Part shown: piece by piece, positions 11,721 to 22,625 of the stretch | How positions within the stretch are numbered: the first letter of the stretch is position 1 | Layout: each line of letters opens with the position of its first letter | DNA from: Owenia fusiformis | Lineage: Eukaryota; Annelida; Polychaeta; Sabellida; Oweniidae | Direction of reading: 5' to 3' | Assembly (NCBI GenBank): GCA_903813345.2 | Contig: CAIIXF020000008.1 | Coordinates: 37,634,867 to 37,698,866, forward strand | Length of the DNA stretch: 64,000 nucleotides | Translations under genes and position numbers: made by a program | Notes under the pieces: model-generated | What the model saw: the letters and a program-made list of their open reading frames with translations, nothing else | Database searches by the model: none | Told to the model about the DNA's origin: nothing

Positions 11721-14700
11721 TGCTGGTATATATTAATTGATCAGTCGTTTAATTGGCATATTTTCTTGAATTTTAACATTTAATGTCCCAAACTCCCACA
11801 AACTGCAGAAAAGTATACCCCATAAATCATATTTACCAAAATGAGTGTCTCCAAGGCTTCACATCAGCGTATGCATAATGCATTTTTCACGAGTTTGAGC
11901 TGAAATTTCGCCAAAATGAAGTAGGTTAAGGGTAGTCTCTGCCAGGTTTGTTTATTGTGACAAGCTTGTAAGTGCTCGGAAGCAAATAATTCATGTGCGC
12001 AAAATAATCAAATAATCTAATTGGTCTAAACTTTGCTGCACATGCGCACAATGTGTGCCATGTTTTTTCTAGTGATTTCGTTTCGTTTCATGGAGTTTGC
12101 GTTTCAGTGTAACTTCCGCAAAAATGGCCGACCATGGACAGAATTAACAGGTAAAATCACTTCGAAATTTCAAGAGAACTTTTTACCTATAATTGCAAAA
12201 CTTTTGTTTTATTTGTGCATTCTATCTATCAGATAAGAGTTTCAGGGGTATGTTGGCAAATTCATTTTGGTAGGAACACTCTTTTTAGTTTGAAAACGCA
12301 CCCTATATTATTATATATCAGCACTGTAATGAGCAGTCACGTAAACATTGTTATCACTAATTGGTATGTTGAATCAAATGTTGTCCAAGTTATTGTTATA
12401 ATCATTATTTGAGTATGTATTGTACTTGATAGGAAATACTATGTATATTATCGTAACCACATTTCAGGGATCTTAGTTGCATAACGATCCACCTTTGTGC
12501 ATTATCCTTGAATATGGGTACCCGTTGCCATTGAGTAAAGCTGCACCATATATCATTCAGGTATCACAATATCAGAACTTTTATTCATATATATATATTT
12601 CCACACTATGTGTGTTATTGTCATAATTACTATACTCACTTTATAATCACATTGTAAATAAACCCATAATCATGTTTTCATTTATATTTAAACTAAATCA
12701 TCTGTTTTGTCAGTTAGGTGTATGTTTTATGTCGCAGTGCGACATATTCAGCCATTTTGCCATTCAACCAGTCATGTCTGTAAAACCCTCGAGAGCATAT
12801 ACAATCACAAGACGGACCCGGTAATAATGTGACGATTCTTCCACTCACTCATAAACCCTTTAACGCTACCACTACCTTTTGCGCTTACCACGCAGAGTGA
12901 GGGTCGTTACACGTGTGTGTGTTCGATGTTGATAGCACCCGAGTGCAACCTAAGGAGCACATACAATACATTTTGTGTATGCCCAGTCTGGCCTTATATC
13001 TGCCTGCACCGAGAAATGTTGGTGGTGATTTCGTGATTTTTGTAATAGCCTAACTACATAGCATCTCTTGTGCGCGTAAATCCCAATGTTTTAAAATAGA
13101 AAATAGAGACTCGACTCAATATCGATAGTTTCACAGATGAGGGTAGCGAATGGGCGCAGCTTTGACAATTAACGAATGATATAACGAAATCACGGATTTC
13201 ACCGAATGTTATTCATCCCTAAATAGCTTATTTATTTAGTCTTATGATCCGAGTGATGTTTCAATTTATTGCAGTGACTCTGAAATTGCTGCGCCAGATA
13301 TGACGTCACAGCGACTCATTTTCCTACATTTAAAGCACTAAACTAAATTAATTGAAACATAATCATTAAAGAATGAGGACCTTGTATTTTACTCTGGACG
13401 AGGGTAGTGGCCATGTCTTGGCATGGCTAGTTATGCATTAACGTTTGATACTGTTGTGTGGATAAAAATAATTAATATATGTTAACGTAGCACTAAACAG
13501 ATACTTTTAAAGTTAAAAGAATATAGTTACATTTAAAGAATAGGCCCAACAAATAGATATTGAATATAGGACTCGTTTGATGAAACGATCGTTGTTTTAA
13601 TTCTAATAAACCTAGAAATCAATCAACGATTAAGTAAATTGACAAGACTTCATGTTCAAGTTAGCTGAATTTCGTGTAACTTAACTCTGTTATGTTTCTA
13701 GATTTTACATATGGAGAACAGAAATCATAATCACAATCGTATTTTAAGGCAAATAGGCCATGCATATGCTTTTAGTTACACGGTGGATGATCAAATTAAC
13801 ACATTTTGGATGTTGAATTTCATTTCAAGTTCATTCGAATTTACGCATTATCGTGGGAAAGCCCTTGGCATTATCCAATAAAATTGATATATATACTGTC
13901 TAGGCTGAGACTAACATGTTATTTAATGAATTTAATATACAGGATATATCTGAGAAAGTTATGCAATATATCTACACGAGAAATAGTAGGGACCGAGGGT
14001 TGATATATTACCTTTACCTGTCGAAAATCGAGTATTTAATAACTGAAAGTATTTTCCATCAGTTGGAATAATATTTGAATTTCATAAAGTATATTGCAGA
14101 ATGCTGCTATTCTTGAGATGGTAGCTGCATCTAATCAACATGCACATCATAGAACTCAAAGCACTGGTCTTGGGTTATGAAAATGGTACCTGAATCAATG
14201 GTGGGGAGGGGTATAAGACATTGTTTCTTCATACATTAGATCATTAATCAGATGAACTTTCATACCAGGCTTAAGGAGAGTTTTTGGCATTACTCTGATA
14301 ATGACACTTTTTCGGAACAGTTGAATGGTGCTTGACTCATTAAGAAGCCTCATTTTTAGAAACACTTGAAGGTTAAGTCATGGATGAATCTGTAGAATCA
14401 TCGGGATGCAGAAGATGATACTGTTGTAGCATTTATCAAACATTGCTAAGAATGGTTCTAAGTAAGATATAATGAGAAACATTGAACCAGGCAAGTGTGA
14501 TCATGCTGACACAAGAGAGGCTTGTTGGTTTAGTTAATATAGTTGAGGCCATGTCAAGTTACAACAGCAATGTCAACTACATGTATATCCCATTGCCTTC
14601 CGAAGACGGAAACCCTCACCCAAATGCCATTTACCTATTTTCCTCCATCTCTTTATATAGGCAAGCCCCATGATCCCACTTTCATTCTCCTCCATGTTAT

Positions 14701-15654
14701 TTTCTAGCTCACCTCATCCTCTACTTCTTCCCCCTTTCCCATCCAAGTAATTGATCTTTTACTTTGCTTCATTTCAGTCCACCTGCTTCATTTGATCAGT
14801 CCACCTACCCTACTACATGCACCCTCTGACATTTCAATTTAACTGTCCCTTCCGTAGACCCTACCATCCAATCCCCAAATCTGAATTGCATTTATTGTAC
14901 TGCATTTGACCTCTGCTCCTTCCTACACACTCCCCTTTCTCGATCTGCTCTATGAGTATAACTCTTAAAAATCCACATATAATTATAACTTGGCCCAGGA
15001 TAAATTGTTTTCTGACAAATCAGAACAAATTTTAAGCAAAATATTTGGCTTTGATTAAATAGAATATGAATTCATTCATCACCTAATTCACCCGAAAACA
15101 TCAATTCATGTGCTCGTATCATTAATTGTTCTCAACTGGTATTGGTATGGGGATACTGACATAATGAGGGCAAGTAGGAATCAAAGATGCACAATACTGG
15201 GTTATAAATTATCAAAAACTTGCAAAAATCATCATGTCTTAGCTTTTACCCTTTACACGTATTAACTACCTAGGTATTAGAGCAGTCACGTTTTTGCTCC
15301 TTTTTGAATCATTGTGTATATCTATAATTCTGAATTATTATGCATGATTGGTTTATCCAATGAATGTATAAGGTTATACATTTCATATTAACCTATTACC
15401 AATTGGGATGGCAAGAAGTAAAGTATGAAATAAAGTCATTCGAAAATGAATGCAATTCATGAAAAAGGGGAATTTCCACCAAAATGGCTGATATTTCAGG
15501 TGTAATTCCAAGAACCAAGACATCATCCTAGCAATCTGAAATTTTGCATCAAAGTTAGTTAGGGTAAAAGGAATGGGAACCCAAATGTGCTTAGCTCTCG
15601 GGTGAAAAAGTAAAATTTCCGAACACCCTAGTGTTTATTTCCATAGTTCTGAAG
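11721..15654. other. No gene recognised (interior of the 12.9-kb element)
   Basis: Only short open frames. The context AAAAATGGCCGACC near 12,120 looks like a start codon but the frame closes after seven codons. ATGTCGCAGTGCGACAT at 12,729-12,745 is a small perfect hairpin. Nothing else is recognised. Confidence 0.5.
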
Positions 15655-15825
15655 GAATACTAGATTTGACATTGTATAGATTCATCGAGCAGTTTGCAAC
15701 GTATTATCACCAGAAAGTCCTATGGAAAAGGATAGAGAATACCCGCTCTATTTGCAACTTAACTGTACCCTGTATTCTTTTTAAATGTGTTCACGTGGTA
15801 GGGTAGTGTGATACTCCCTCTGCCT
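15655..15825. repeat. Dispersed repeat, copy 1 (pairs with 21,655-21,875)
   Basis: Contains TAGAGAATACCCGCTC followed by ATTTGCAACTT and, further on, CACGTGGTAGG. The same blocks in the same order and orientation occur at 21.65-21.87 kb. No coding content. Confidence 0.7.
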
Positions 15826-16273
15826 TTGCCTTCATCGATCAATCTTTTTTTCATAATATAACGCCTTATTAATACAGCAGTTATTGAGCTGTTAAGAAAA
15901 CAAACTAACAAACAAACCACCGAGTTTAGACATATACATGTATTGTTCTATTATCAAATCATATATTGTGTCCCAATTCTAAAACGTAAACAGTTTATGG
16001 TGTACAATAAAACTATTACTATTAACCACTTTAATATATTTAAACATAAAATATCAAGTTACTCATCAGCCAACAAATCTCAAAATATCGAAAAATGAAA
16101 AAAACGAGGTACTTGTTCACTCAAATCTAGGAGTCAATTGGTATTGTTAGTACCTCAACTGAAATACTCGATTCTGTTTGGTTGATTAGCGGTCAACAAT
16201 ATGTACTGTTGACCGCTATTAGGTCCTGTTGACCGCTACTTTTGAAAAAAAGTTTCATGGCGTCACAAAAAAC

Positions 16274-16660
16274 ATGGAAGACGGACATTTTGTAAACGTT
16301 GATGAAAATGATATTTGGACTTTACTAGACAACAAATATAGCAAAAATACAAATAGAAACGTAAAATTAACATTAATTTACTAATGAGTACGCCGTGATG
16401 TGCCGAATACAGAGAGTTTAGCTACTTGCACTGTCTTCAGATTTTCCCCAAAAAATATTGCTAACGTGGTTCGGAGAAAAGGTTGTGAAATGAAGCCATG
16501 CCGATTGATGATTGTCGTCTCTATGTGTATTATTAGTTTCTTCGGACAAACAACCTTCGGTCTCTGTCAACAGAAGTTTCTCGGTTTACAGTCTCGGTAT
16601 ACAATTTTGCCGGTTGACCTCTGGAGAGGTCAACAATTGTATAATGTGTACCTATAGATA
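16274..16660 (+). pseudogene. Possible N-terminal fragment of a Crypton/ZMYM-type tyrosine-recombinase-like protein
   Basis: From the ATG at 16,274 the frame gives 36 codons beginning MEDGHFVNVDENDIWTLLDN, then KYSKNTNRNVKL. I remember this kind of start (acidic, ...LLDNKxSKNTxRxxK) from Crypton-derived and DUF3504-type proteins of invertebrates and fish. A second frame at 16,400-16,657 includes FSPKNIANVVRRKGCEMKP, in the place where that family has a conserved LxxFYCEVK-like block. The recombinase core and its catalytic residues are absent and the frame is broken between the two pieces, so it is at best a decayed N-terminal remnant. The assignment rests on memory of short motifs. Confidence 0.35.
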
Positions 16661-17119
16661 GTTCTCAAAGTAAATGAGCAAAAGCGTAACATTTGTGAGT
16701 AGCATGCTTCATAAAACACTAAACTTAGCCCAAAAAGTAAGCGTGCATTTTGTTCCTGGCACTGATTGGTTAATAAGTGAATACAATTGTTGAATGCACG
16801 ATGCACTCAAAAGATTAGCAGCTGGGAAAGGCTATTCAACAAAAAGTACGCTTTCGTACTCAAAAAAGGATTACCCTTTTACAACTTTGACAACTTTGAA
16901 GCATGAACTTCGGAAGATCTAACGAAATGTACTTACTGTTACCCTGTGGATCCCAGGGTTTTGATATGTTCTACAAAGTCATGCAAAGACAGACCATATG
17001 TACTAAAAGTATATACCTGCTAGTTATATCTGTGACACTTGTATGATACGTATTCCACTTTGAACCAATATCTATTTCAATATTGTGAAAATATATATTT
17101 CCCAAATTATGAAATAAAT

Positions 17120-17545
17120 GAGCTTGTATTCGCGAATGCCACTAACGCCTGTTGGCTTCCGGATAAACCTACTATACTATTTTATGGGCAATTCATTAAA
17201 ATATGAATGGAATATTGTCAGGTTCTTTTCATATTTAAATGAGTCGCCCATAGAATGGTAGGTTAATCCGGTAGCTGAAATCTCCCATTCCCAAATCATA
17301 GTCTTAGCTTGTATTCGCAAATGCAACTAACGCCTGTCGGCTACCGGATTAACCTATTATTTTACTGGAAACTCATGTCAATACGAATAATACCTGCCAC
17401 TATTCCATTCATATTTAAATGACTTGGTCATATAATACTGGGTTAATCAGGTAGCCGACAGGCGTTAGTTGCATTCGCGAATATAAGGTTAGCTTGTATT
17501 CAATAATGCAAGAAACGCCTGTCGGCTACCGGATTAAACTACCTC
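17120..17545. mobile_element. Cluster of foldback MITE copies (AGCTTGTATTCGCGAATGC ends)
   Basis: The sequence AGCTTGTATTCGCGAATGC followed by ACTAACGCCTGTCGGCTACC occurs at about 17,121, 17,308 and 17,492. Its complement closes two of these: partially at 17,260-17,285 and fully at 17,440-17,490. The copies therefore form adjacent hairpin elements of roughly 170-185 bp plus a truncated third. Confidence 0.75.
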
Positions 17546-17594
17546 TGGAGTCATCGGGGTTTTAAAGCGGCGTGCAAAGCGTAATCGGGTACAC

Positions 17595-17684
17595 CCCAGT
17601 TCTCCGAAACCCAGTTCTCCGAAACCCAGTTGTCCGAAACCCAATTCCCCGTAACCCAGCTGTCCGAAACCCATTACTCCGAAA
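17595..17684. repeat. 15-bp tandem array, left (6 units of CCCAGTTCTCCGAAA)
   Basis: Six 15-bp units, identical or nearly so. The same unit appears inverted in an array at 21,271-21,345. The pair may mark the ends of a 3.75-kb element. Confidence 0.9.
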
Positions 17685-18935
17685 AATAGTCCTAATTCAC
17701 CAGAGAATGGGGGGGGGGGCGTAGCTTACTTAAGCTTACGTCAGTTTCATGCCATGTATTTGGCCAAATTAATGGCATGGACGCATTCTGATATTCATAG
17801 ATCTCTCTCTCACTTTGAATTGCATCCATTGCATGGCGTTACCAGAATGGCAGGAACGGGAGATTTATTTTACATTGTGATTCTAAAAAAGGTTATTAAA
17901 ACACAATATATATTACGGAACAGTTTATCTTATCTTCTTCAATCTCTTTTATATAGGTAAAATAAAATGAGATAAAGTAAAAGAGACCGACTTGGGCAAG
18001 GCTAGAAATGTATTTGTTTGACAATAATTAGAGAAAGTGCGTATACGTATAAATACGCCACGCAAACAAACGGGTGTGACTTCAATTTCTTGTCTGTCTG
18101 AGGACGTATTGGGAACGAGGTAGAATTAAAGAATTCATATGAAGGAGTCATGCAAGATACTAGAACTAGTAAAGTAATGTATTGGATAAGTTAATTTCTG
18201 ATGGATCTGGATAAAATATATTTCAAAACTTTGTCAACACTAGATAACTTCATTTAGGCAGATATAGTATCTTGATATATTTGGCTATCATGCGTTTAAA
18301 ATACGTTCCTAAAACTATGAAGACGTTAGGTGAGAAATATTGCTATTGTAACAGTTTGGCCTATTTTTGTGGATAAATGTGGTAGCGTGGCTAATAGGCC
18401 CACTGTTTAGTAAACGGTGTTTACTTGGTGAGTTACACGGCACACGTTAAATGTGCGATTGTCCCTAAAGAATTAAACAGACATATACAATTAACTATAA
18501 AATATAAAACAGTATATTGTGGCATTTATAAGCCCAAATAAAGATCTACATTAAATTTCAAGTATGAATATTAAAATACTACAATGTTAATATCTCTCTC
18601 AAAACTCAACTCAAAAGTCCATATAAGCTAATATTTATCACTAATAAAACAATATCCAGAGTCCATATAAACTAATAATTATCACTTATGAAACAATATC
18701 CAGAGTTCATATAAACTGAAATGGATGATCACTATATAACACTGTTGTATCTCCAATATCCAAAAGTTCATATATGTTGTAACACTTCTAAGTTCCGTAT
18801 TGTACTTGAACCTGGAATAGTAAGCGGACACAAAACCATCTAAGTCCAAATATCTGTTGTGTAAACTCCTAAGTCCTGGATCCTTTTCAAGGTGTTGTAG
18901 TATAATTAAACTTATCAAGTCAACTATCGGCTCGG
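17685..18935. other. No gene recognised
   Basis: Contains a poly-G run at 17,710-17,719 and AT-rich DNA without recognisable coding. From about 18,600 the word AAGTCC with CATATAA begins to recur, leading into the arrays that follow. Confidence 0.45.
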
Positions 18936-19460
18936 TAAATGTCTATCTCCTGGATCCTAAGTCAAACTATTGCTCCGTAAACGGCTATCTCCTGGATCCT
19001 CTTCACTGTATTGTAGTATAATTCAGCTTTGATAATGTGAAATCATCAAGTCAACTATCGGCTCTGTAAATGGCTATCTCCTGGATCCTCCTCTCTGTGT
19101 TGTAGTATAATTCAACTTTGATTATGTGAAATAATCTAAGTTAAACTATCGGCTCTGCAAATGGTTATCTCCTGGATCCTCCTCTCTGTGTTATAGTATA
19201 ATTCAACTTTGATTATGTTAAATAATCCAAGTCAAACTATCGGCACGGTGAATGGCAATCTTCTGGATCCTCCTCTCTGGGTTGTAGTATAATTCAACTT
19301 TGATTATGTGAAATAATCTAAGTTAAACTATCAAGTCTGTAAACGACTATCTCCTGGATCTTCCTCAATGTGTTGTAGTATAGTTCAACTTTGATTATGT
19401 GAAATAATCTAAGTCAAACTATCAGTTTTGTACACGGCTATCACCTGGATCCTCCTCAAT
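18936..19460. repeat. ~89-bp tandem array, about six units
   Basis: CTCCTGGATCC recurs near 18,949, 18,991, 19,079, 19,168, 19,258, 19,352 and 19,444. Between occurrences stand TAGTATAATTCAACTTTGAT and ATAATCTAAGT. Units are diverged by several substitutions. Confidence 0.85.
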
Positions 19461-19745
19461 GTAGATGTATATTCTAACTTCAATGACCCAAAATCATCAA
19501 AGTCAAAATATCTCGCTGGATAATCTGCTAAGTCCTAGAACCTCTACAATGTAGATGTATATTCTAACTTCAATGACCCAAAATCATCAAAGTCAAAATA
19601 TCTCGTTGAATAAACTGCTAAGTCCTGGAACCTCTTCAATGTAGATGTATATTCTAACTTCAATGACACAAAATCATCAAAGTCAAAATATCTCGTTGAA
19701 TAAACTGCTAAGTCCCAGAACCTCTTCTCTGTAGATGTATAAGTC
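19461..19745. repeat. 90-bp tandem array, three units
   Basis: GTAGATGTATATTCTAACTT starts units at about 19,461, 19,551 and 19,641, and a truncated copy at 19,731. Each includes CAAAATCATCAAAGTCAAAA and CTAAGTCC. The units are very similar, so this array is younger than the 89-bp array. A short minus-strand frame across it is a by-product. Confidence 0.85.
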
Positions 19746-20590
19746 AAACTATCACAATCTTCAAACTACCAAGTCCAAGAACGTCTAATACACGGCATCA
19801 ACTGATAAGTCCATGTAGCCTACTTCCTTCACAATTAAATAATAAGGCTACCTACAAATATAGCATGCACACAACGACATATGCAAAAATATAACATGTA
19901 AAAATATTTGCCCTTTAAATTGACTAAGTTAATTTAATGTTAAGTGATACTGATATTAAAATATTCTAAGTTCAATATTTCTCTTTCCAAAAACAACAAA
20001 GTCCAAAATAATATTTCACCAAATATTGACTAAGTTAATTTCATACTAAGTTATACTGATGTTAAAAATATTCTAAGTTAATTATTTCTTTCTCCAAAAA
20101 CAACAAAGTCCAAAATAATGTTTTACCAAATATTGACTAAGTTCAATAATGTTGTAAATCGTCTAAGTTCCTTGATGATCCAAATAGCTTAAGTTTCTCA
20201 AACACAAGTTATGTCAGCATTTCCTCTCAGTCTATGAAGGCTGGACAATACGTCTAATGCTTTGCGCTGGGGATAACTTCACCCTGTTGAAGTTTTGTCC
20301 AGTCTTGTAGATCTCCCTTACTTCCAGTGCGGTAAATAAACTAAGTTCCACTCACTTACACGTAGCTACATCAAAGTTTCCGAAAAATCCAAGTTCCAAA
20401 ATAAACTAAGTTTCGCACACTTAGTTTCCTCAATCTGCCCTTGTATACTGCAAACGTATAGCTTGGCTCATCAGATGTATTCTACTAAGGTACAGCTTCT
20501 ATCTCACGTTCATGTGTATACTGCAAACGTGTAGCCTCAACGCCACAAAATCGACTAAGTTCTATAAAACTTAGAAGATTTTAGCTGTTT
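19746..20590. repeat. CTAAGTYC-rich region with a ~120-bp duplication
   Basis: A block running from TTGACTAAGTTAATTT through AACAACAAAGTCCAAAATAA is duplicated at 19,919-20,035 and 20,028-20,150. CTAAGTTC or AAGTCC recurs dozens of times over the whole stretch with irregular spacing. GTATACTGCAAACGT appears twice, near 20,445 and 20,518. No gene is recognised. Confidence 0.6.
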
Positions 20591-21270
20591 CCCGAAATTC
20601 CGCTCTGGAGGTCCTTCCTCGACAACATCTGGCATCGCACTGACGAGCCTTCAACAGCGAGATACTTATATAGGCCCGATGACGTCATCGATTTTCGGAC
20701 AAGATTTCAACTGTGAATTACAGCTTATTTACGCCATATTTCGCTTCAATATTGATCATACAGCAAGATTATAATATTGACTCAATAAATATAACAGTAA
20801 TTAATCACTATCTAGTCTAATTTCACTTCGATTCAATCGAATCAAAACCAGGAAGTAAAATAATAAAGCTGTCATGTTAGACTACCGATCAACTACAAAT
20901 AAGACTGCCAGATAAGACTGCCCGATCAACATAAACAAAATCTTGATGAAATAAATAAAATATGCGAACTATTTCACCTCTGTAAGTACAATTTTAGTGC
21001 TGCAAATGATACTACAATTATAAATCTTAATAATCTCAATGGGAAATTACTTTCCAAGTGTAATAATTACCTAATGTACAAAAACACAGCACTTAATTAA
21101 AAATCAAAAATTTTACATTTAAAATTCCGTTACACTATTGTACGTTCGAAAAGTATTTAGCCTAATTTTGCAATGATGTCAACGTGATTCAAATGTTATG
21201 CTGTCGTGATTCGCAGAGGTTGCGACAAGATTCGTTTTAAGAAATTGTATTTTTGATAAGATCCCCTAAT
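20591..21270. other. No gene recognised
   Basis: AT-rich DNA without tandem structure or credible coding, leading to the right 15-bp array. Confidence 0.4.
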
Positions 21271-21345
21271 TTTCGGAGAACAGGGTTTCGGACAACTGGG
21301 TTTCGGAGAATTGGGTTTCGGACAACTGGGTTTCGGACAACTGGG
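21271..21345. repeat. 15-bp tandem array, right (5 units of TTTCGGACAACTGGG)
   Basis: Five units, the inverted counterpart of the array at 17,595-17,684. The adjacent inner words (TAATTTTCGGAG here, CTCCGAAAAATAG there) extend the inverted similarity slightly. Confidence 0.9.
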
Positions 21346-21422
21346 TTGAATCAACTGATGTGAATTTCTGAAAATTGTAAATTATATCGGAGAAGCTAAA
21401 TGTCCTTTGTTCATGTCACTAA

Positions 21423-21531
21423 AGCTACGTTCACACCAACGGCGCTTTGATGGCGCTTTAATGCGGCGTGCGAAGCGGCTTTGCACGTCTTATTAAAGCG
21501 CCATCAAAGCGCCGTTGGTGTGAACGTAGCT
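21423..21531. mobile_element. 109-bp MITE with perfect ~40-bp inverted repeats and TAA duplication
   Basis: Arms starting AGCTACGTTCACACCAACGG are perfectly complementary over about 40 bp around a short spacer. TAA flanks the element at 21,420-21,422 and 21,532-21,534. A TWA target duplication and this size fit PIF/Harbinger-type MITEs. Perfect arms indicate recent insertion or a recently active family. Confidence 0.85.
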
Positions 21532-21654
21532 TAAAGGTTCGAAAATGTTATTACATTTACAATTACATTTTCCAGTTACTTTAAAAGGGGTACAGGCTAC
21601 AGTGAAGCCGTGAAGGGAGGACGTTTGTTTATTTCAATATTTCTGATTCAGAAT

Positions 21655-21875
21655 GTATACTAGATTTTACATACATGTTTATTCCAAGTGTTCTACAATA
21701 TATAGTATAAATTCATCAGGCAGTTTTCAGTGTATTATTAGCAGAAAAGCCCCATCGAAAAAATAGAGAATACCCGCTCCATTTGCAACTTCACTGTAGC
21801 CACGGGCCCCATATTTCTTTTAAAACGTAATCACGTGGTAGGATAGAAGTCAGTGATATAAATACACCCTCTCCA
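21655..21875. repeat. Dispersed repeat, copy 2 (pairs with 15,655-15,825)
   Basis: Carries TAGAGAATACCCGCTC, ATTTGCAACTT and CACGTGGTAGGAT in the same order as copy 1, with additional bases in between. Confidence 0.7.
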
Positions 21876-22139
21876 GCTCACAGCAATTGACTTGCTTATA
21901 TTCACCACTTGCGTACCACGTGTACATGTAGTTCATAGCAAGTGGTGACATCTAATTAATAGATGATAAATCAATTTTATAAATCACTTGTGAAATGCCA
22001 AAAAATCTAAAGTCACTCTTTTGGGAGGCCCTCTATTGGATAAATCTGTATAGAATGTCAGAGAATATCTCGAAAATGTGAAACGATTTATGAATGAATT
22101 ATTTTCGAATGTTTCTTAAAACATATTGAAAGGATTTTT

Positions 22140-22432
22140 TCATGATATGCTCATGACATATCCCTGTACACGTTGTTTGTCTTTTTTCTCAATTCGACCC
22201 ACGGAAATATGCAATACATCAAGTTAAAAAAGAGGTACGAATCTTAAAAGCGATGTTGGGTGGTTCACTAGTAATTTTTATATGAAAAATCTAGAAATAT
22301 TACCCAAATTAAATTATGACTATTCAAAAGAAGACATTTAAATCTATGTTATGTAAAAAAATCAAATTTTTCCGAAGCAGGGATAACGCTCAATTAGAGT
22401 GACGAACTTCGTTCTCCAAACCGAGAATAGTC
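22140..22432. repeat. Right terminal inverted repeat of the 12.9-kb element
   Basis: Complement of 9,491-9,783; the outermost bases read GACTATTCTCGGTTTGGAGA on the minus strand. Confidence 0.85.
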
Positions 22433-22625
22433 CTTTGTCATTTTCACCAGATTTAAATATGGGTATGACTTTAGCCATTTTAAGAAGATCAGGAAAGCAT
22501 CCCTGTTGAAAAGACATATTATAAATAAAAAGAAGAGGGTTTAGAAGTTCATCCTTAGACTGACGTATAATAATAGGTTTGATATCATCAATAGATGCAC
22601 TGCTATCTTTGAGACGCAGTTACCG
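22433..22625 (-). mobile_element. LINE piece 1 of 3: N-terminal side of the CR1/Jockey-like reverse transcriptase
   Basis: The minus strand from about 22,625 reads LRLKDSSASIDDIKPIII, then LLNPLLFIYNMSFQQGCFPD and LLKMAKVIPIFKSGENDK. This is the usual segment before the NYRPIS box (GxFPxxxKxAxVxPIFKSG). The next residues of the protein are found at 9.49 kb beyond the 12.9-kb insertion. Upstream of 22,625 the similarity ends, so this LINE copy is 5'-truncated. Confidence 0.85.

Larger units (their letters stand above)
9491..22432. mobile_element. 12.9-kb element with ~290-bp terminal inverted repeats, family unknown
   Basis: The sequence at 9,491-9,783 returns inverted at about 22,140-22,432 with roughly 90 percent identity by eye. 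Both copies start GACYATTCTCGRTTTGGAGA (outermost first) and continue through GTTCGTCACTCTAATTGAGC and TTATCCCTGCTTCGG. The DNA on either side is two consecutive parts of one LINE reverse transcriptase (FKSGENDK on one side, FTNYRPIS on the other), so this is a single insertion into a LINE. GGACT on one side and GGTCT on the other may be a mutated 5-bp target duplication if the ends are trimmed a few bases. The interior is rich in repeats and contains no intact enzyme, so the superfamily stays open. Confidence 0.8.

Noticed and set aside
12120-12150. Possible first exon starting at AAAAATGGCCGACC with a GTAAAA donor nearby
   Set aside because: The frame from this ATG closes after seven codons; the alternative inner ATG gives only six codons before the putative donor.
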